Counted from the first letter of the stretch, positions 25,717-34,781 are shown. The stretch: 64,000 bases of DNA from Streptomyces fumigatiscleroticus (GCF_014647975.1 NZ_BMQF01000002.1:682001-746000); one strand, 5' to 3'. Program-made: numbers and translations. Notes: a model not told the origin generated them from the letters alone.

Positions 25717-26139
25717 TCAGTAGGAGTCCACCACGGTGACCTCCTCCTCGGTCACCTCTCCCTCCACGATCCGGAAGGAGCGGAACTGGAAGTCGCCGAC
25801 GCCGTCGGTGTCGGCCGTGGAGACCAGGACGTAGTGGGCGCCGGGCTCGTTGGCGTAGGAGATGTCGGTGCGGGAGGGGTAGGCCTCGGTGGCCGTGTGG
25901 GAGTGGTAGATGACCACCGGCTCCTCGTCCCGGTCGTCCATCTCCCGGTAGAGCTTGAGCAGATCCTGGGAGTCGAATTCGTAGAAGGTGGGCGAGCGCG
26001 CCGCGTTGAGCATCGGGATGAAGCGCTCGGGGCGGCCGGCGCCCACGGGGCCCGCGATCACGCCGCACGCCTCGTCGGGGTGGTCCTGCCGGGCGTGGGC
26101 GACGATCTGGTCGTAGAGGGCCTGGGTGATGGTCAGCAT
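25717..26139 (-). CDS. mec: JAMM-type metalloprotease Mec
   Basis: This is a 140-residue zinc protease of the JAB1/MPN family. The JAMM motif is complete: an N-terminal Glu in HPDEACGVIAG and the zinc ligands in YHSHTATEAYPSRTD. In Mycobacterium, Mec releases cysteine from the CysO-cysteine adduct; QbsD-type relatives also trim carrier C-termini. It lies about 100 bp upstream of the leader peptide of cysO-cysM on the same strand, so the unit Mec, leader, CysO, CysM covers the whole pathway. Confidence 0.92.
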   Translation of the reverse strand: MLTITQALYDQIVAHARQDHPDEACGVIAGPVGAGRPERFIPMLNAARSPTFYEFDSQDLLKLYREMDDRDEEPVVIYHSHTATEAYPSRTDISYANEPGAHYVLVSTADTDGVGDFQFRSFRIVEGEVTEEEVTVVDSY

Positions 26140-26159
26140 GAGGGTCAGGATAAGCAGAA

Positions 26160-26196
26160 GGGCCGCTCCGTACCGAGGGGTGGTACGGAGCGGCCC
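26160..26196. terminator. Terminator between amino-acid permease and mec
   Basis: A perfect 15-bp stem (GGGCCGCTCCGTACC and complement) with a 7-nt loop lies downstream of the permease gene and upstream of mec. Confidence 0.85.
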
Positions 26197-26271
26197 ATAT
26201 GCCGGACGTCCTGAGCGGCTGCCGCGCGGGGTCCCACGAGAACCCCGGTGGCCAAACGTCCGCCGTGGTGG

Positions 26272-27732
26272 TCAGCCGATCTGCTCGAACTGTGCCTCGC
26301 GGCCCTCGGTGACCTGCGGGTTGCGGCTCTTCAGGACGGCCCAGCCGATGCCCAGGGCGACGGCCCAGACGGCCATCACGTAGAGGCAGACGCGGGAGTC
26401 GGCGTCGTAGGCGATCAGGCAGGTGACGAAGAGCAGGAAGGCGATGGCGATGTAGGAGCACACCGCGCCGCCGGGGGCCGGGAAGGCGGAGGCGGGCAGC
26501 CGGCCGGCGGTCACCGCGCGGCGGTAGAGGACGTGGCTGATCAGGATCATCAGCCAGGTCCAGATGCCGGCGGCGGTGGCGACGGAGGTGACGTAGCCGA
26601 AGGCCTTCTCGGGGACGATGTAGTTCAGGACCACGCCGATGCCCATGAAGAGGACCGAGACGGTGATGCCGAGGGCCGGGGTCCTGGTCGCGGAGAGCCT
26701 GCTGAAGACGCGGGGGGCCTCGCCGTTGTCCGCGAGCGTGCGCAGCATGCGGCCGGTGGAGTACATGCCGGAGTTGCAGGAGGACAGGGCGGCGGTGAGG
26801 ACGACGAAGTTGACGATGCCGGCGCCGGCCGGGATGCCGATCACGGCGAAGGCCTTGACGAAGGGGCTGACGCCCTCGGCGAACTCGGTCCACTTCACCA
26901 CGCACAGGATGACGGTGAGGGCGCCGACGTAGAACAGGGCGATGCGCCAGGGCAGGGTGTTGATCGCCTTGGGGAGGGTCTTCTCGGGGTCCTCGGACTC
27001 GCCGGCCGTGACGCCGACCAGTTCGACGGCGAGGTAGGCGAACATGACGCCCTGGAGGGTCATCAGGGAGGAGCCGATGCCCTTGGGGAAGAAGCCGTCG
27101 AAGGCCCAGAGGTTGGAGACGGCGGCGGTGTCGCCGGCCGAGCTGAAGCCGAAGGTGAGCACGCCCAGACCGATGACGATCATGCCGATCAGGGCGGTGA
27201 CCTTGACCATCGAGAACCAGAACTCCAGCTCGCCGAAGAGCTTCACGGAGATCAGGTTGACCCCGAACAGGATCACCAGGAAGACCAGGGCCGTCACCCA
27301 CTGCGGAATGGACGGGAACCAGTAGTTGACGTAGATCGCGGCGGCGGTGAGCTCGGCCATGCCGGTGACCACCCACATCAGCCAGTACGTCCAGCCGGTG
27401 AAGTAGCCGAAGAACGGGCCGAGGAACTCGCGCGAGTACTCCGCGAAGGAGCCCGAGACCGGGCGGTAGAGCAGCAGCTCGCCGAGGGCCCGCATGATGA
27501 AGAAGATGATCACGCCCGCGAGGGCGTACATCAGGATGAGGCTGGGGCCGGCCTTGGCGATGTTCGCCCCGGCACCCAGGAAGAGGCCGACGCCGATGGC
27601 GCCGCCGATCGCGATCATCTGGACCTGACGGCTGCCGAGTCCGCGCTCGTAGCCCTCTTCCGGTGCGTCGCCGTGCACGGCCTCAGTGCCGGCACGGTTC
27701 CCGTCGTGCTTACCGACCTGCGACGAGGTCAT
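26272..27732 (-). CDS. APC-superfamily amino-acid permease (D-Ser/D-Ala/Gly transporter-like)
   Basis: This 486-residue permease has twelve helices. The family signature RQVQMIAIGGAIGVGLFLGAG opens helix 1, and GELLLYRPVSGSFAEYSREFLGPFFGYFTGW follows; the AAT-family EDPEKTLPKAINTLPWRI loop is present. Closest in feel to CycA-type D-serine/D-alanine/glycine carriers, but substrate assignment is by family only. Start ATG 27732 has an AAAGG site. A long upstream region carries a perfect inverted repeat that may be its operator. Confidence 0.88.
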   Translation of the reverse strand: MTSSQVGKHDGNRAGTEAVHGDAPEEGYERGLGSRQVQMIAIGGAIGVGLFLGAGANIAKAGPSLILMYALAGVIIFFIMRALGELLLYRPVSGSFAEYSREFLGPFFGYFTGWTYWLMWVVTGMAELTAAAIYVNYWFPSIPQWVTALVFLVILFGVNLISVKLFGELEFWFSMVKVTALIGMIVIGLGVLTFGFSSAGDTAAVSNLWAFDGFFPKGIGSSLMTLQGVMFAYLAVELVGVTAGESEDPEKTLPKAINTLPWRIALFYVGALTVILCVVKWTEFAEGVSPFVKAFAVIGIPAGAGIVNFVVLTAALSSCNSGMYSTGRMLRTLADNGEAPRVFSRLSATRTPALGITVSVLFMGIGVVLNYIVPEKAFGYVTSVATAAGIWTWLMILISHVLYRRAVTAGRLPASAFPAPGGAVCSYIAIAFLLFVTCLIAYDADSRVCLYVMAVWAVALGIGWAVLKSRNPQVTEGREAQFEQIG

Positions 27733-28065
27733 GTGGTGCGCCTTTCTCCATGCCGACCCGGGCCGCTGGTCGGCCGCGGATCGGATCTCGATCCCCCCGG
27801 ATGATGGAGCGAGCGGGGTGGGTCCGCTCTTGCCTGGCCGGCGGTCGCCGGCTCGGTGGCGCACCCGGCCGAACGTGGGTGGTGTTCGCCGGGCGGTCGT
27901 GAAGATTTATCACGACCGCAACACTGATCACAGGAGCATCGTGGGGCACATCACACTGACAAATCCGGACACAACGCAGCGCAAACCCCCATAACGGGTG
28001 CCTGTGGTAATGCGATCGTTATTCGGATTTGAGCGTCCTCTGAGCGGACATGCGGATCGGGACTC
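27733..28065. other. Intergenic region upstream of the permease gene
   Basis: This 333-bp region separates two same-strand genes. Apart from the 10-bp inverted repeat at 27893-27919 it holds an AT-richer stretch (27900-28030) that probably contains the permease promoter. No small RNA or riboswitch is recognised. Confidence 0.4.
27893..27919. promoter_or_regulatory. Perfect inverted repeat, candidate operator
   Basis: GCGGTCGTGA-N7-TCACGACCGC is a 10-bp perfect repeat with an AT-rich 7-bp centre, about 160 bp upstream of the permease start. The GTGA/TCAC arms resemble CRP/FNR or GntR-type sites. Confidence 0.5.
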
Positions 28066-28671
28066 TCAGGGCATAAGGGTCGAGATCAGCGTCTCCTGGA
28101 GTCCGCCCAGCCAGAGATAGGCCATCACCATCGGCTTGCGCGGGTCCTCGTCCGGGAGGCCGAAGAGCAGATCGGTGTCCTCCTCGTCGGTGATGTCCAG
28201 CCGGGAGCCGATGGCCAGGCGCAGGTCGTTGAGGGCCCCGAGCCACTGCTGGGACTCCTCCGCCGAGAGCTTCAGCACCGCCCCGTCCTCGCCCGCCGGG
28301 GACAGCGCGTCCAGCGAACGGATCACGGCCAGGGCGCTGTCGCGCTTGGCGGCGCGCAGGTCGTTCTCGGTGTAGCGGCGGAACTCCGCGGAGTACGCCC
28401 GCCGCTCCTCCGCCTCCGCCGGGGAGGCGGGCGCCTGTTCGGGGTCGCCGTAGGCGTCCGGGAAGAGACGCCGCAGCACCGGGTCGGCGGGCGGCTCGCT
28501 CGGCCCCTCGGCGAACAGCTCGGCGAGCGGGTCGTCGTCGGCGTTCTCGGCGGGCCCGGGGCCGATCAGCTCCAGGAGCTGCACGGCCAGCGAGCGGATG
28601 ATGGAGATCTCGACGTCGTCGAGGGCGACGGCGGCGCCGCCACCGGGGAGCGGTTCGAAGTGTCCGGGCAT
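28066..28671 (-). CDS. DUF2017 family protein
   Basis: This 201-residue soluble protein has DUF2017 features: the start FEPLPGGGAAVALDDVEISIIRSLAVQLLELIG, an acidic middle, the RRYTENDLRAAKRDSALAVIRSLD helix and an ending with DLRLAIGSRLDI and YLWLGGLQETLIS. The function is unknown, but the gene is almost always adjacent to clpS in actinobacteria, as here (12-bp gap), suggesting a role in the Clp/N-degron pathway. Confidence 0.9.
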   Translation of the reverse strand: MPGHFEPLPGGGAAVALDDVEISIIRSLAVQLLELIGPGPAENADDDPLAELFAEGPSEPPADPVLRRLFPDAYGDPEQAPASPAEAEERRAYSAEFRRYTENDLRAAKRDSALAVIRSLDALSPAGEDGAVLKLSAEESQQWLGALNDLRLAIGSRLDITDEEDTDLLFGLPDEDPRKPMVMAYLWLGGLQETLISTLMP

Positions 28672-28683
28672 GGAGGCGATTCG

Positions 28684-29001
28684 CTACTTCCGGTCCTGCT
28701 GGAGGGTGGCCCACAGACCGTAGCCGTGCATGGCCTGCACGTCGCGTTCCATCTCCTCGCGGGATCCGCTGGAGACGACCGCCCGGCCCTTGTGGTGAAC
28801 GTCGAGCATGAGCTTGGTGGCCTTGTCCTTGGAGTAGCCGAAGTACGTCTGGAAGACGTACGTCACATAGCTCATGAGGTTGACCGGGTCGTTGTGCACG
28901 ATGGTGACCCAGGGGACGTCCGGCTCGGGTACGGCGAAGACCTCCTCCGCCGACTCGGTGCGTTCGATCTCTACGGGAGCGGGTGACGTCACGGGTCCCA
29001 T
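28684..29001 (-). CDS. clpS: ATP-dependent Clp protease adaptor ClpS
   Basis: This 105-residue adaptor delivers N-degron substrates to ClpAP/ClpCP. The binding pocket and fold motifs are visible: [44 protein letters not shown] in order, with the conserved NDP and the VH-KGRA segment, ending in a helical [22 protein letters not shown] 29001 is the chosen start, although its ribosome site is weak; GTG 28992 is possible. It is divergent from pncB. Confidence 0.94.
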   Translation of the reverse strand: MGPVTSPAPVEIERTESAEEVFAVPEPDVPWVTIVHNDPVNLMSYVTYVFQTYFGYSKDKATKLMLDVHHKGRAVVSSGSREEMERDVQAMHGYGLWATLQQDRK

Positions 29002-29102
29002 GCTGCCACCGCAGGGGGGTACTCGCACAAACGGGTCCGGACGCCACGTGCCCCGGACCCACAAATCGTCAGACTGACGAAATGGGAGTAGCATCCTCGG
29101 TC

Positions 29103-30449
29103 ATGAACACAGCGGACCTTGGGCTGCCGGTGGACGTTCCCTCGACGGCGCTCTTCACGGACCAGTACGAGCTGACGATGCTGCGGGCCGCCCTTCAAGG
29201 GGGCACGGCCGGGCGGCGGAGCGTGTTCGAGGTCTTCACCAGGCGGTTGCCCGACGGACGCCGCTACGGCGTGGTGGCGGGCACCGGACGCGTGCTGGAC
29301 GCGGTCGAGAACTTCCGTTTCGACGCGGGCGTCCTCGGCTTCCTGCGCGAGCGCGCGATCGTCGACGAGGAGACCCTGGCATGGCTCGCCGACTACCGCT
29401 TCCGCGGCGACATCTGGGGCTATCCCGAGGGCGAGGTGTACTTCCCGGGATCGCCGATCATGCGGGTCGAGGGCTCCTTCGCCGAGTGCGTGCTCCTGGA
29501 GACGGTGATCCTGTCGATCCTCAACCACGACTCGGCGATCGCCGCGGCGGCCTCCCGGATGGCCTCCGCCGCCGGTGACCGCCCGCTGATCGAGATGGGC
29601 GCCCGGCGCACCCACGAACTGGCCGCGGTGGCCGCCGCCCGCGCCGCCTACGTCGGCGGCTTCGCGACCACCTCGGACCTGGCCGCCGGCTTCCGCTACG
29701 GCATCCCCACCGTCGGCACCTCCGCCCATGCCTTCACGCTGCTGCACGACAGCGAGCGGGACGCCTTCCGCGCGCAGGTGACCTCCCTGGGCCGGGGCAC
29801 CACCCTGCTGGTGGACACCTACGACGTCGAGGAGGCGGTGCGCACGGCCGTGGAGGTCGCCGGGCCCGAGCTGGGCGCCGTACGCATCGACTCCGGCGAC
29901 CTGCTGCTGGTCGCGCACCGGGTGCGGCAGCAGCTGGACGAGCTGGGCGCCACCGGCACGAAGATAGTCGTGACCTCGGACCTGGACGAGTACGCCATCG
30001 CCTCGCTGGCGGCGGCGCCCGTGGACGCCTACGGCGTCGGCACCCAGCTGGTCACCGGCTCCGGCCACCCGACGGCGTCGATGGTCTACAAGCTGGTCGC
30101 CCGCGCCGAGTCCGCCGACGCCGACGCGCCGCTGGTGCCGGTGGCCAAGAAGTCCAGCGGTGGCAAGACCTCCGTCGGCGGCCGCAAGTGGGCCGCCCGG
30201 CGGCCGGACCGCTACGGCGTCGCCGAGGCCGAGGTGGTGGGCACCGGGCCGGTCCCGTCCTCCCTGGCGGACCGGCAGCTGCTGGTCCAGCTGGTCAAGG
30301 GCGGCGAGGTCGTGGCCCGGGAGCCGCTGGACGTCGCCCGGGACCGGCACGCCGCCGCCCGCGCCGGGCTGCCGCTCTCCGCCACGCAGCTGTCGCGCGG
30401 CGAGCCCGTCATTCCCACGGAGTACGTACAGGGCGGCTCGGGTAGCTAG
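29103..30449 (+). CDS. pncB: Nicotinate phosphoribosyltransferase
   Basis: This 448-residue NAD-salvage enzyme makes nicotinate mononucleotide from nicotinate and PRPP with ATP hydrolysis. The opening ALFTDQYELTMLRAAL and the FEVFTRRLPDGRRYGVVAG block are typical. The autophosphorylated His is in GTSAHAFTLLHDSE, and the PRPP site contains VRIDSGDL and VVTSDLDEY. ATG 29103 is the best start. Nicotinamidase, which produces its substrate, is encoded about 190 bp downstream on the same strand. Confidence 0.95.
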   Translation: MNTADLGLPVDVPSTALFTDQYELTMLRAALQGGTAGRRSVFEVFTRRLPDGRRYGVVAGTGRVLDAVENFRFDAGVLGFLRERAIVDEETLAWLADYRFRGDIWGYPEGEVYFPGSPIMRVEGSFAECVLLETVILSILNHDSAIAAAASRMASAAGDRPLIEMGARRTHELAAVAAARAAYVGGFATTSDLAAGFRYGIPTVGTSAHAFTLLHDSERDAFRAQVTSLGRGTTLLVDTYDVEEAVRTAVEVAGPELGAVRIDSGDLLLVAHRVRQQLDELGATGTKIVVTSDLDEYAIASLAAAPVDAYGVGTQLVTGSGHPTASMVYKLVARAESADADAPLVPVAKKSSGGKTSVGGRKWAARRPDRYGVAEAEVVGTGPVPSSLADRQLLVQLVKGGEVVAREPLDVARDRHAAARAGLPLSATQLSRGEPVIPTEYVQGGSGS

Positions 30450-30638
30450 GACCCGTCCGCAAAAGCGGGTGCTCGGCCCCGGCCCTGCACCCGCTTCCTC
30501 CCGTCCGACCTGCCATGCTCCCGACCGCCCCGCGTCCCCCCTCCCCTACCGCACCGGAAGTGCCTAGGCTCGGAACCTCACCGGCCGGGCCCGCACCGCA
30601 CCTCTCGCCCCCGACCCCATAGTCGAAGGACACCGCCC

Positions 30639-31223
30639 ATGCGCCGCGCCTTGATCGTCGTAGATGTGCAGAACGACTTCTGCGAGGGGGGCAGTCTCCC
30701 GGTGGCCGGGGGGGCCGACGTGGCGGCCGCCATCACCGAGCTGATCGGTCAGGCACCCGCCGGCTACCGCCATGTCGTGGCCACCCGCGACCACCACATC
30801 GCCCCCGGCGGCCACTTCGCCGACAACCCCGACTACGTCCGCTCCTGGCCCGCGCACTGCGTCGCCGGCACGGAGGGCGTGGGCTTCCACCCGAACTTCG
30901 CCCCCGCCGTCGCCTCCGGCGCGATCGACGCCGTCTTCAGCAAGGGCGCGTACGCGGCGGCGTACAGCGGCTTCGAGGGCACCGACGAGAACGGCACGGG
31001 CCTCGCCGACTGGCTGCGGGAGCGGAAGATCGACGAGGTGGACGTGGTGGGCATCGCCACGGACCACTGCGTACGGGCCACCGCGCTGGACGCCGTGCGG
31101 GAGGGCTTCCGCACCCAGGTGCTGCTGGACCTCACCGCCGGGGTCGCCGAGGAGACCACGCAGCGGGCGCTGGAGGAGCTGCGGGAGGCGGGCGTGGAGC
31201 TGACCGGGAAGCCGGTCGTCTGA
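30639..31223 (+). CDS. pncA: Nicotinamidase
   Basis: This 194-residue enzyme converts nicotinamide to nicotinate. The catalytic triad is complete: Asp9 region in IVVDVQNDF, a Lys in VFSKGAYAAAYSGF and the nucleophilic Cys in GIATDHCVRATALDA. Metal ligands appear in RDHHIAPGGHF. The length is normal. Clustered with pncB, it completes the route from nicotinamide to NaMN. Confidence 0.95.
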   Translation: MRRALIVVDVQNDFCEGGSLPVAGGADVAAAITELIGQAPAGYRHVVATRDHHIAPGGHFADNPDYVRSWPAHCVAGTEGVGFHPNFAPAVASGAIDAVFSKGAYAAAYSGFEGTDENGTGLADWLRERKIDEVDVVGIATDHCVRATALDAVREGFRTQVLLDLTAGVAEETTQRALEELREAGVELTGKPVV

Positions 31224-31240
31224 ACCCCTGGGAGCGGGGC

Positions 31241-31585
31241 TCAGGCCTGCGCCGGTCTGCGTCTGAGCAGGGCCCGGATCGGCTGCCACAGCTCCAGGGC
31301 CAGCTCGGGGCCCAGGGCGTCGCCCACGGGTGCCGTGCGCCATATCAGGCCGTCCGGGTGGTGCAGCACCGCAGTGATCTCGTCCGGGGTCGGCGGGGCG
31401 GCGTTGCCCCTCAGATAGACCGCGCGCAGCCCCAGGTTGCGCAGCCTGGTCAGGGCGCGCGCCCGGTTCTGGGCGTGGACGAGTACGCGCACGCCGCCCA
31501 GGGGGCCGTCGACGGCGGGGCTGGGCAGGTTCAGCGCCACCACCACCGTGCCGTTCGGCAGCTTGCAGAATCCTCCTGCGGTCAT
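31241..31585 (-). CDS. Conserved hypothetical protein
   Basis: This 114-residue soluble protein is basic at the C-terminus (ALLRRRPAQA) with a mixed alpha/beta pattern: FCKLPNGTVVVALNLP, VRVLVHAQNRARALTRLRNLGLRAVYLRGN and HHPDGLIWR. I do not recognise the family; the pattern looks like a small ligand-binding or regulatory domain. ATG 31585 has a GGGGG site 8 nt upstream. It is convergent with pncA. Confidence 0.65.
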   Translation of the reverse strand: MTAGGFCKLPNGTVVVALNLPSPAVDGPLGGVRVLVHAQNRARALTRLRNLGLRAVYLRGNAAPPTPDEITAVLHHPDGLIWRTAPVGDALGPELALELWQPIRALLRRRPAQA

Positions 31586-31645
31586 GCGGTCATACCCCCG
31601 TGTCAACAGGTGTCAATAAGAGAACCACACGACGCACCTAAACAC

Positions 31646-31681
31646 GATCGGCGGCGACCCGCCAGGGGGTCACCGCCGATC
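31646..31681 (-). terminator. Terminator after the M6 protease gene
   Basis: A stem of 9 bp (GATCGGCGG) plus 5 bp (GACCC) with one internal mismatch and a 6-nt loop lies 25 bp past the protease stop codon. Confidence 0.8.
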
Positions 31682-31706
31682 ACGCTCTGACCTGGGGTTA
31701 TGCCGT

Positions 31707-34049
31707 TTACTTCACCGCGGGGCCGACTTCCAGCTCGATGGTCGAGCCGTCCTTGGCCTCCTTGGTGATCTTGATCTTGGTGTTGGTGTCAGTGATCTGG
31801 ACACCGCCGGTGGGGTTGGATTCGTCGTAGTAGTCGCTGGTGTGGTCGTTGAAGACCGACACCCCCTTCGCCGACGGGATGCGCTTGACCACGTCCGCCT
31901 TGTGCAGCGTGAGGCCGTCCGTGCGGAAGGTGCTGAACGTCGAGTCGTACGCCTGGAACCGGTTGCGCATCAGCGTGCCGTCGGTCCACTTCAGCGCCGT
32001 CGGGTGCGCGTCGACCGGCAGGATCAGACCGGTGCCGGGGTGGTCACCGGTGTTGTTGTCCGCCTGGGAGGTGTCCCACTTCCAGATCAGCAGGCCGTTC
32101 TGGTACGGGAAGTGCTCCACCCAGTCGGGACGGGTGGTGGAGAAGCCGAAGTTGTACGGGCCCGTCTTCAGGGTGGTGTCGTACGAGACGTACTGGCGGT
32201 TCTCCGCGATGTAGTACTGCGCGTAGTCCTTGGTGAAGGAGGCGCCGATGCGGGAGAAGCCGTTCGCGGTCCAGGCGGCGTCCGCGCTCTCGGCGTTGTC
32301 GGTGAAGACCGGCGTGCCGTCCGCCGTCACGGTGATCTCGTCGGCCGCGAAGCCCTTCTCCGCCACGCCGCCGTCGGTCTGGTAGCGGAAGCGCAGGTCG
32401 ATCTTCTTGCCCGCGTAGGCGTCCAGGGAGTACGACAGCTTCTGGTAGCCGTCGACCGCGCCGGTCAGGGCCGGCTTGTCGCTGGCGTCGCGCGGGATCG
32501 GCTGCCCGTCGGCCGTGCCGTCCAGCGTGGTCCAGGTGGCGCCGCCGTCGGTGGAGACCTCGGTGTAGAGGTAGTCGTAGCCGGACTCGATCTCCCACCA
32601 GCCGTCGAGGGTGAGGTCGGCCGACGACTTGCCGGTGAGGTCCACGGAACGGGTGAGCGTGTTCTTCAGGTCGTTGCCGCTGCCGCTCCACCACTGGGTG
32701 GCGCCCTGGGCCGGGGTGACCACCTCGGTGGCGACCGCCTTCTCGGGCAGGGTGACGACCAGCGCCTGGTCGTACTTGGTGTTGTACTCGGCCACGCCCA
32801 GCTTGTGCGCGGACTTGGTGCCCGCCTCGGCGGTGGTGTAGTCGAGCCAGCCGAGCTGGAGCTTGTCCCAGGCGTTCAGGTCACCGGGCAGGTCGCCGAT
32901 GGCGTCCTCGCCGCGGCCCAGCCAGGAGCCGGAGGACATCAGGGTCCAGAAGCCGGTGGAGTTCTCGCCGCCGTTGGTGTCGTACTCGTCGGGCAGGCCG
33001 AGGTCGTGGCCGTACTCGTGGGCGAAGACGCCCAGGCCGCCGTTCTCCGGCTGGATGGTGTAGTCGCCGACCCAGATGCCGGTGTCGCCGATCTGGGTGC
33101 CGCCGAGCTTGTTGTCCGAGGGGCCGGTGGCGCCGGCGTCGGTGCCGAAGGCGTACCAGCGGTGGGCCCAGATCGCGTCCTCGCCCTGGGCGCCGCCGCC
33201 CGCGGACTCATCCTCGCCGGCGTGCACGAGCTGGAAGTGGTCGATGTAGCCGTCGGGCTCGTTGAAGTCGCCGTCGCCGTCGTAGTCGTAGCGGTCCCAC
33301 TGGTCGAACTCGGCCAGCTCCGCCTTGATCTCGGCGGCGGTGTCGCCGGCCGCCTCGCGCTCGGCGACCCAGGCGTTGACGCCGTCCTGGACCGCGTTCC
33401 AGGCGCACTCGTCGCAGGAGTTGGAGCCGTAGCGGGCCTCGTTGTAGGGGACCTTGACCCAGTCGGTGACCTCGCCGTCGACCGAGTAGCGGCCCGAGGA
33501 CTGCTTCTCGTAGTACTTCTTCAGCGACTCGGTGTTCTTGCCGGTGCCGAAGTAGAGGTCCTGGTAGTGCTGCTGGTTGTAGTCCGCCAGCCAGTCGGTG
33601 CTGTTGTCCTGGCTGCGGTCCGGCTCGGCGATCTGGTTGTGCAGCGGGCCGGGGGTGCCGCCGTAGCGGCTGTCCACCTGGTCACCGAACTCGACCAGGA
33701 TGGTGAAGATCTTGTCGGTCTTCTCCCGGCCGAGCTCGACGTACTTGGTGTCGCCCTTCTTGCTCTTCAGGCCGACGACGCGGGAACCGTCGCGGTTCTT
33801 GGCGGTGGCCTTGCCGGACAGGAGCTGCTTCAGGGCCTCCTGGCGCTGGGCCTCCTGCGTCTTGCTCAGCGGGCCGTCGAAGTCGTGTTCCCGCTGCTCG
33901 GCCGATTGCGGGTCGTGCCGGTCCACGGTGGTGGACGCCGGGGCCCGGTCGGCGGCCTGGGCCACGGCGAAGGTGGAGAACGTGGCGGTGGCCGCGGCGA
34001 GGGCGACGCCTATCGCCGCCGCCCGGAACGTCCAGGGTCTGCTGGTCAC
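31707..34049 (-). CDS. Secreted M6-family (immune inhibitor A-like) metalloprotease
   Basis: This is a 780-residue exported protease. A signal peptide (about residues 1-33, ending AQA-ADR) precedes a pro-region. The catalytic domain carries the metzincin-like HEYGHDLGLPDEYD zinc motif near residue 350, with the MSSGSW Met-turn further on. Two Cys (SCDEC) sit in the domain. The C-terminal half contains beta-sandwich modules typical of immune inhibitor A proteins (FAADEITVTADG and similar). GTG 34049 follows GGAGG. A palindromic AT-rich region upstream suggests tight regulation, and homologous proteases are developmentally controlled in Streptomyces. Confidence 0.9.
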   Translation of the reverse strand: MTSRPWTFRAAAIGVALAAATATFSTFAVAQAADRAPASTTVDRHDPQSAEQREHDFDGPLSKTQEAQRQEALKQLLSGKATAKNRDGSRVVGLKSKKGDTKYVELGREKTDKIFTILVEFGDQVDSRYGGTPGPLHNQIAEPDRSQDNSTDWLADYNQQHYQDLYFGTGKNTESLKKYYEKQSSGRYSVDGEVTDWVKVPYNEARYGSNSCDECAWNAVQDGVNAWVAEREAAGDTAAEIKAELAEFDQWDRYDYDGDGDFNEPDGYIDHFQLVHAGEDESAGGGAQGEDAIWAHRWYAFGTDAGATGPSDNKLGGTQIGDTGIWVGDYTIQPENGGLGVFAHEYGHDLGLPDEYDTNGGENSTGFWTLMSSGSWLGRGEDAIGDLPGDLNAWDKLQLGWLDYTTAEAGTKSAHKLGVAEYNTKYDQALVVTLPEKAVATEVVTPAQGATQWWSGSGNDLKNTLTRSVDLTGKSSADLTLDGWWEIESGYDYLYTEVSTDGGATWTTLDGTADGQPIPRDASDKPALTGAVDGYQKLSYSLDAYAGKKIDLRFRYQTDGGVAEKGFAADEITVTADGTPVFTDNAESADAAWTANGFSRIGASFTKDYAQYYIAENRQYVSYDTTLKTGPYNFGFSTTRPDWVEHFPYQNGLLIWKWDTSQADNNTGDHPGTGLILPVDAHPTALKWTDGTLMRNRFQAYDSTFSTFRTDGLTLHKADVVKRIPSAKGVSVFNDHTSDYYDESNPTGGVQITDTNTKIKITKEAKDGSTIELEVGPAVK

Positions 34050-34495
34050 TTGAGTTCCTCCCCCGCGTCCGCGCGCGCGGAAGGGGGGACCAGGGCATGG
34101 AAGGGTCCGCGCGCGTGTTCAACGCGTGTAGTCAAGTGACGACATTTGACTAGAGGTTTTAAAGAAAAAACAGACCTTGACTTGAACAAGTCAAGTGCAC
34201 TATGCGGAGTGCCCGTCCGCTTTGCGGACACTCGGTTTGCCGTTCAACAGGCGCGTGGGACCGTCCGCCGAGTGGACGGTTTGACTCCGTGCGCCCCCCA
34301 TGCATCGGTACTGTTCGTCAGGTCACGCTTACCGTTCGTTCCCCTCGGGCATGCAGGCGATTAGAGTCGGTAGCAGAACGCCCGGAAGTCGCCGGAAAGC
34401 CAGGCCGACAGCCCGTCTCACCCCCATATTTCATCCGCACCCTCCCCCCAGTGAGAGGCCTCGGGGGGAGACCCACTTCCGAGGACACGATTGCC
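34050..34495. other. Divergent regulatory region of the M6 protease gene
   Basis: This 446-bp region has an unusually AT-rich core (34130-34200). It contains the octamer GTCAAGTG twice, at 34131 and 34190, and a perfect inverted repeat at 34176-34195. The rest, toward the small membrane protein gene, shows no clear element. Confidence 0.5.
34176..34195. promoter_or_regulatory. Inverted repeat upstream of the M6 protease gene
   Basis: CTTGACTT-GAAC-AAGTCAAG is a perfect 8-bp repeat with a 4-bp centre, about 130 bp before the protease start. A TTGACT -35-like box on the minus strand is part of it, so it could be a repressor operator. Confidence 0.55.
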
Positions 34496-34771
34496 ATGCC
34501 CCGTCCGACTGCCGCACAGCTCGTCTACGGAACGTGCACCGTGATCTTCTCGACACTCGCCATGCTGCTGCTCTCGGGGACGAGTTCGGGTGCGGGCATC
34601 GCGCTCATCGCCGTCGCCGCGCTCGTTCTGGGGCTGCTGGTGGCGCTGACGGTTCCCCGGTCCAGGGCGCGTACGGCCGCGGTGCGGCGGCCCGCCGCGC
34701 AGGAGCCGGCGCCGGCCGCCCGGACCCGGGCGGTGGCGGCCGAGCCGGTACGCGAACGGGCCGCCTCCTGA
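34496..34771 (+). CDS. Small membrane protein, unknown function
   Basis: This 91-residue protein begins PRPTAAQLVYGTC and has two membrane helices (about residues 8-26 and 31-52), then a basic, Ala/Arg/Pro-rich cytosolic tail. It resembles short envelope proteins common in Streptomyces, but I assign no family. It is convergent with the RDD gene 10 bp away. Confidence 0.65.
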   Translation: MPRPTAAQLVYGTCTVIFSTLAMLLLSGTSSGAGIALIAVAALVLGLLVALTVPRSRARTAAVRRPAAQEPAPAARTRAVAAEPVRERAAS

Positions 34772-34781
34772 CCTCCCGCCC

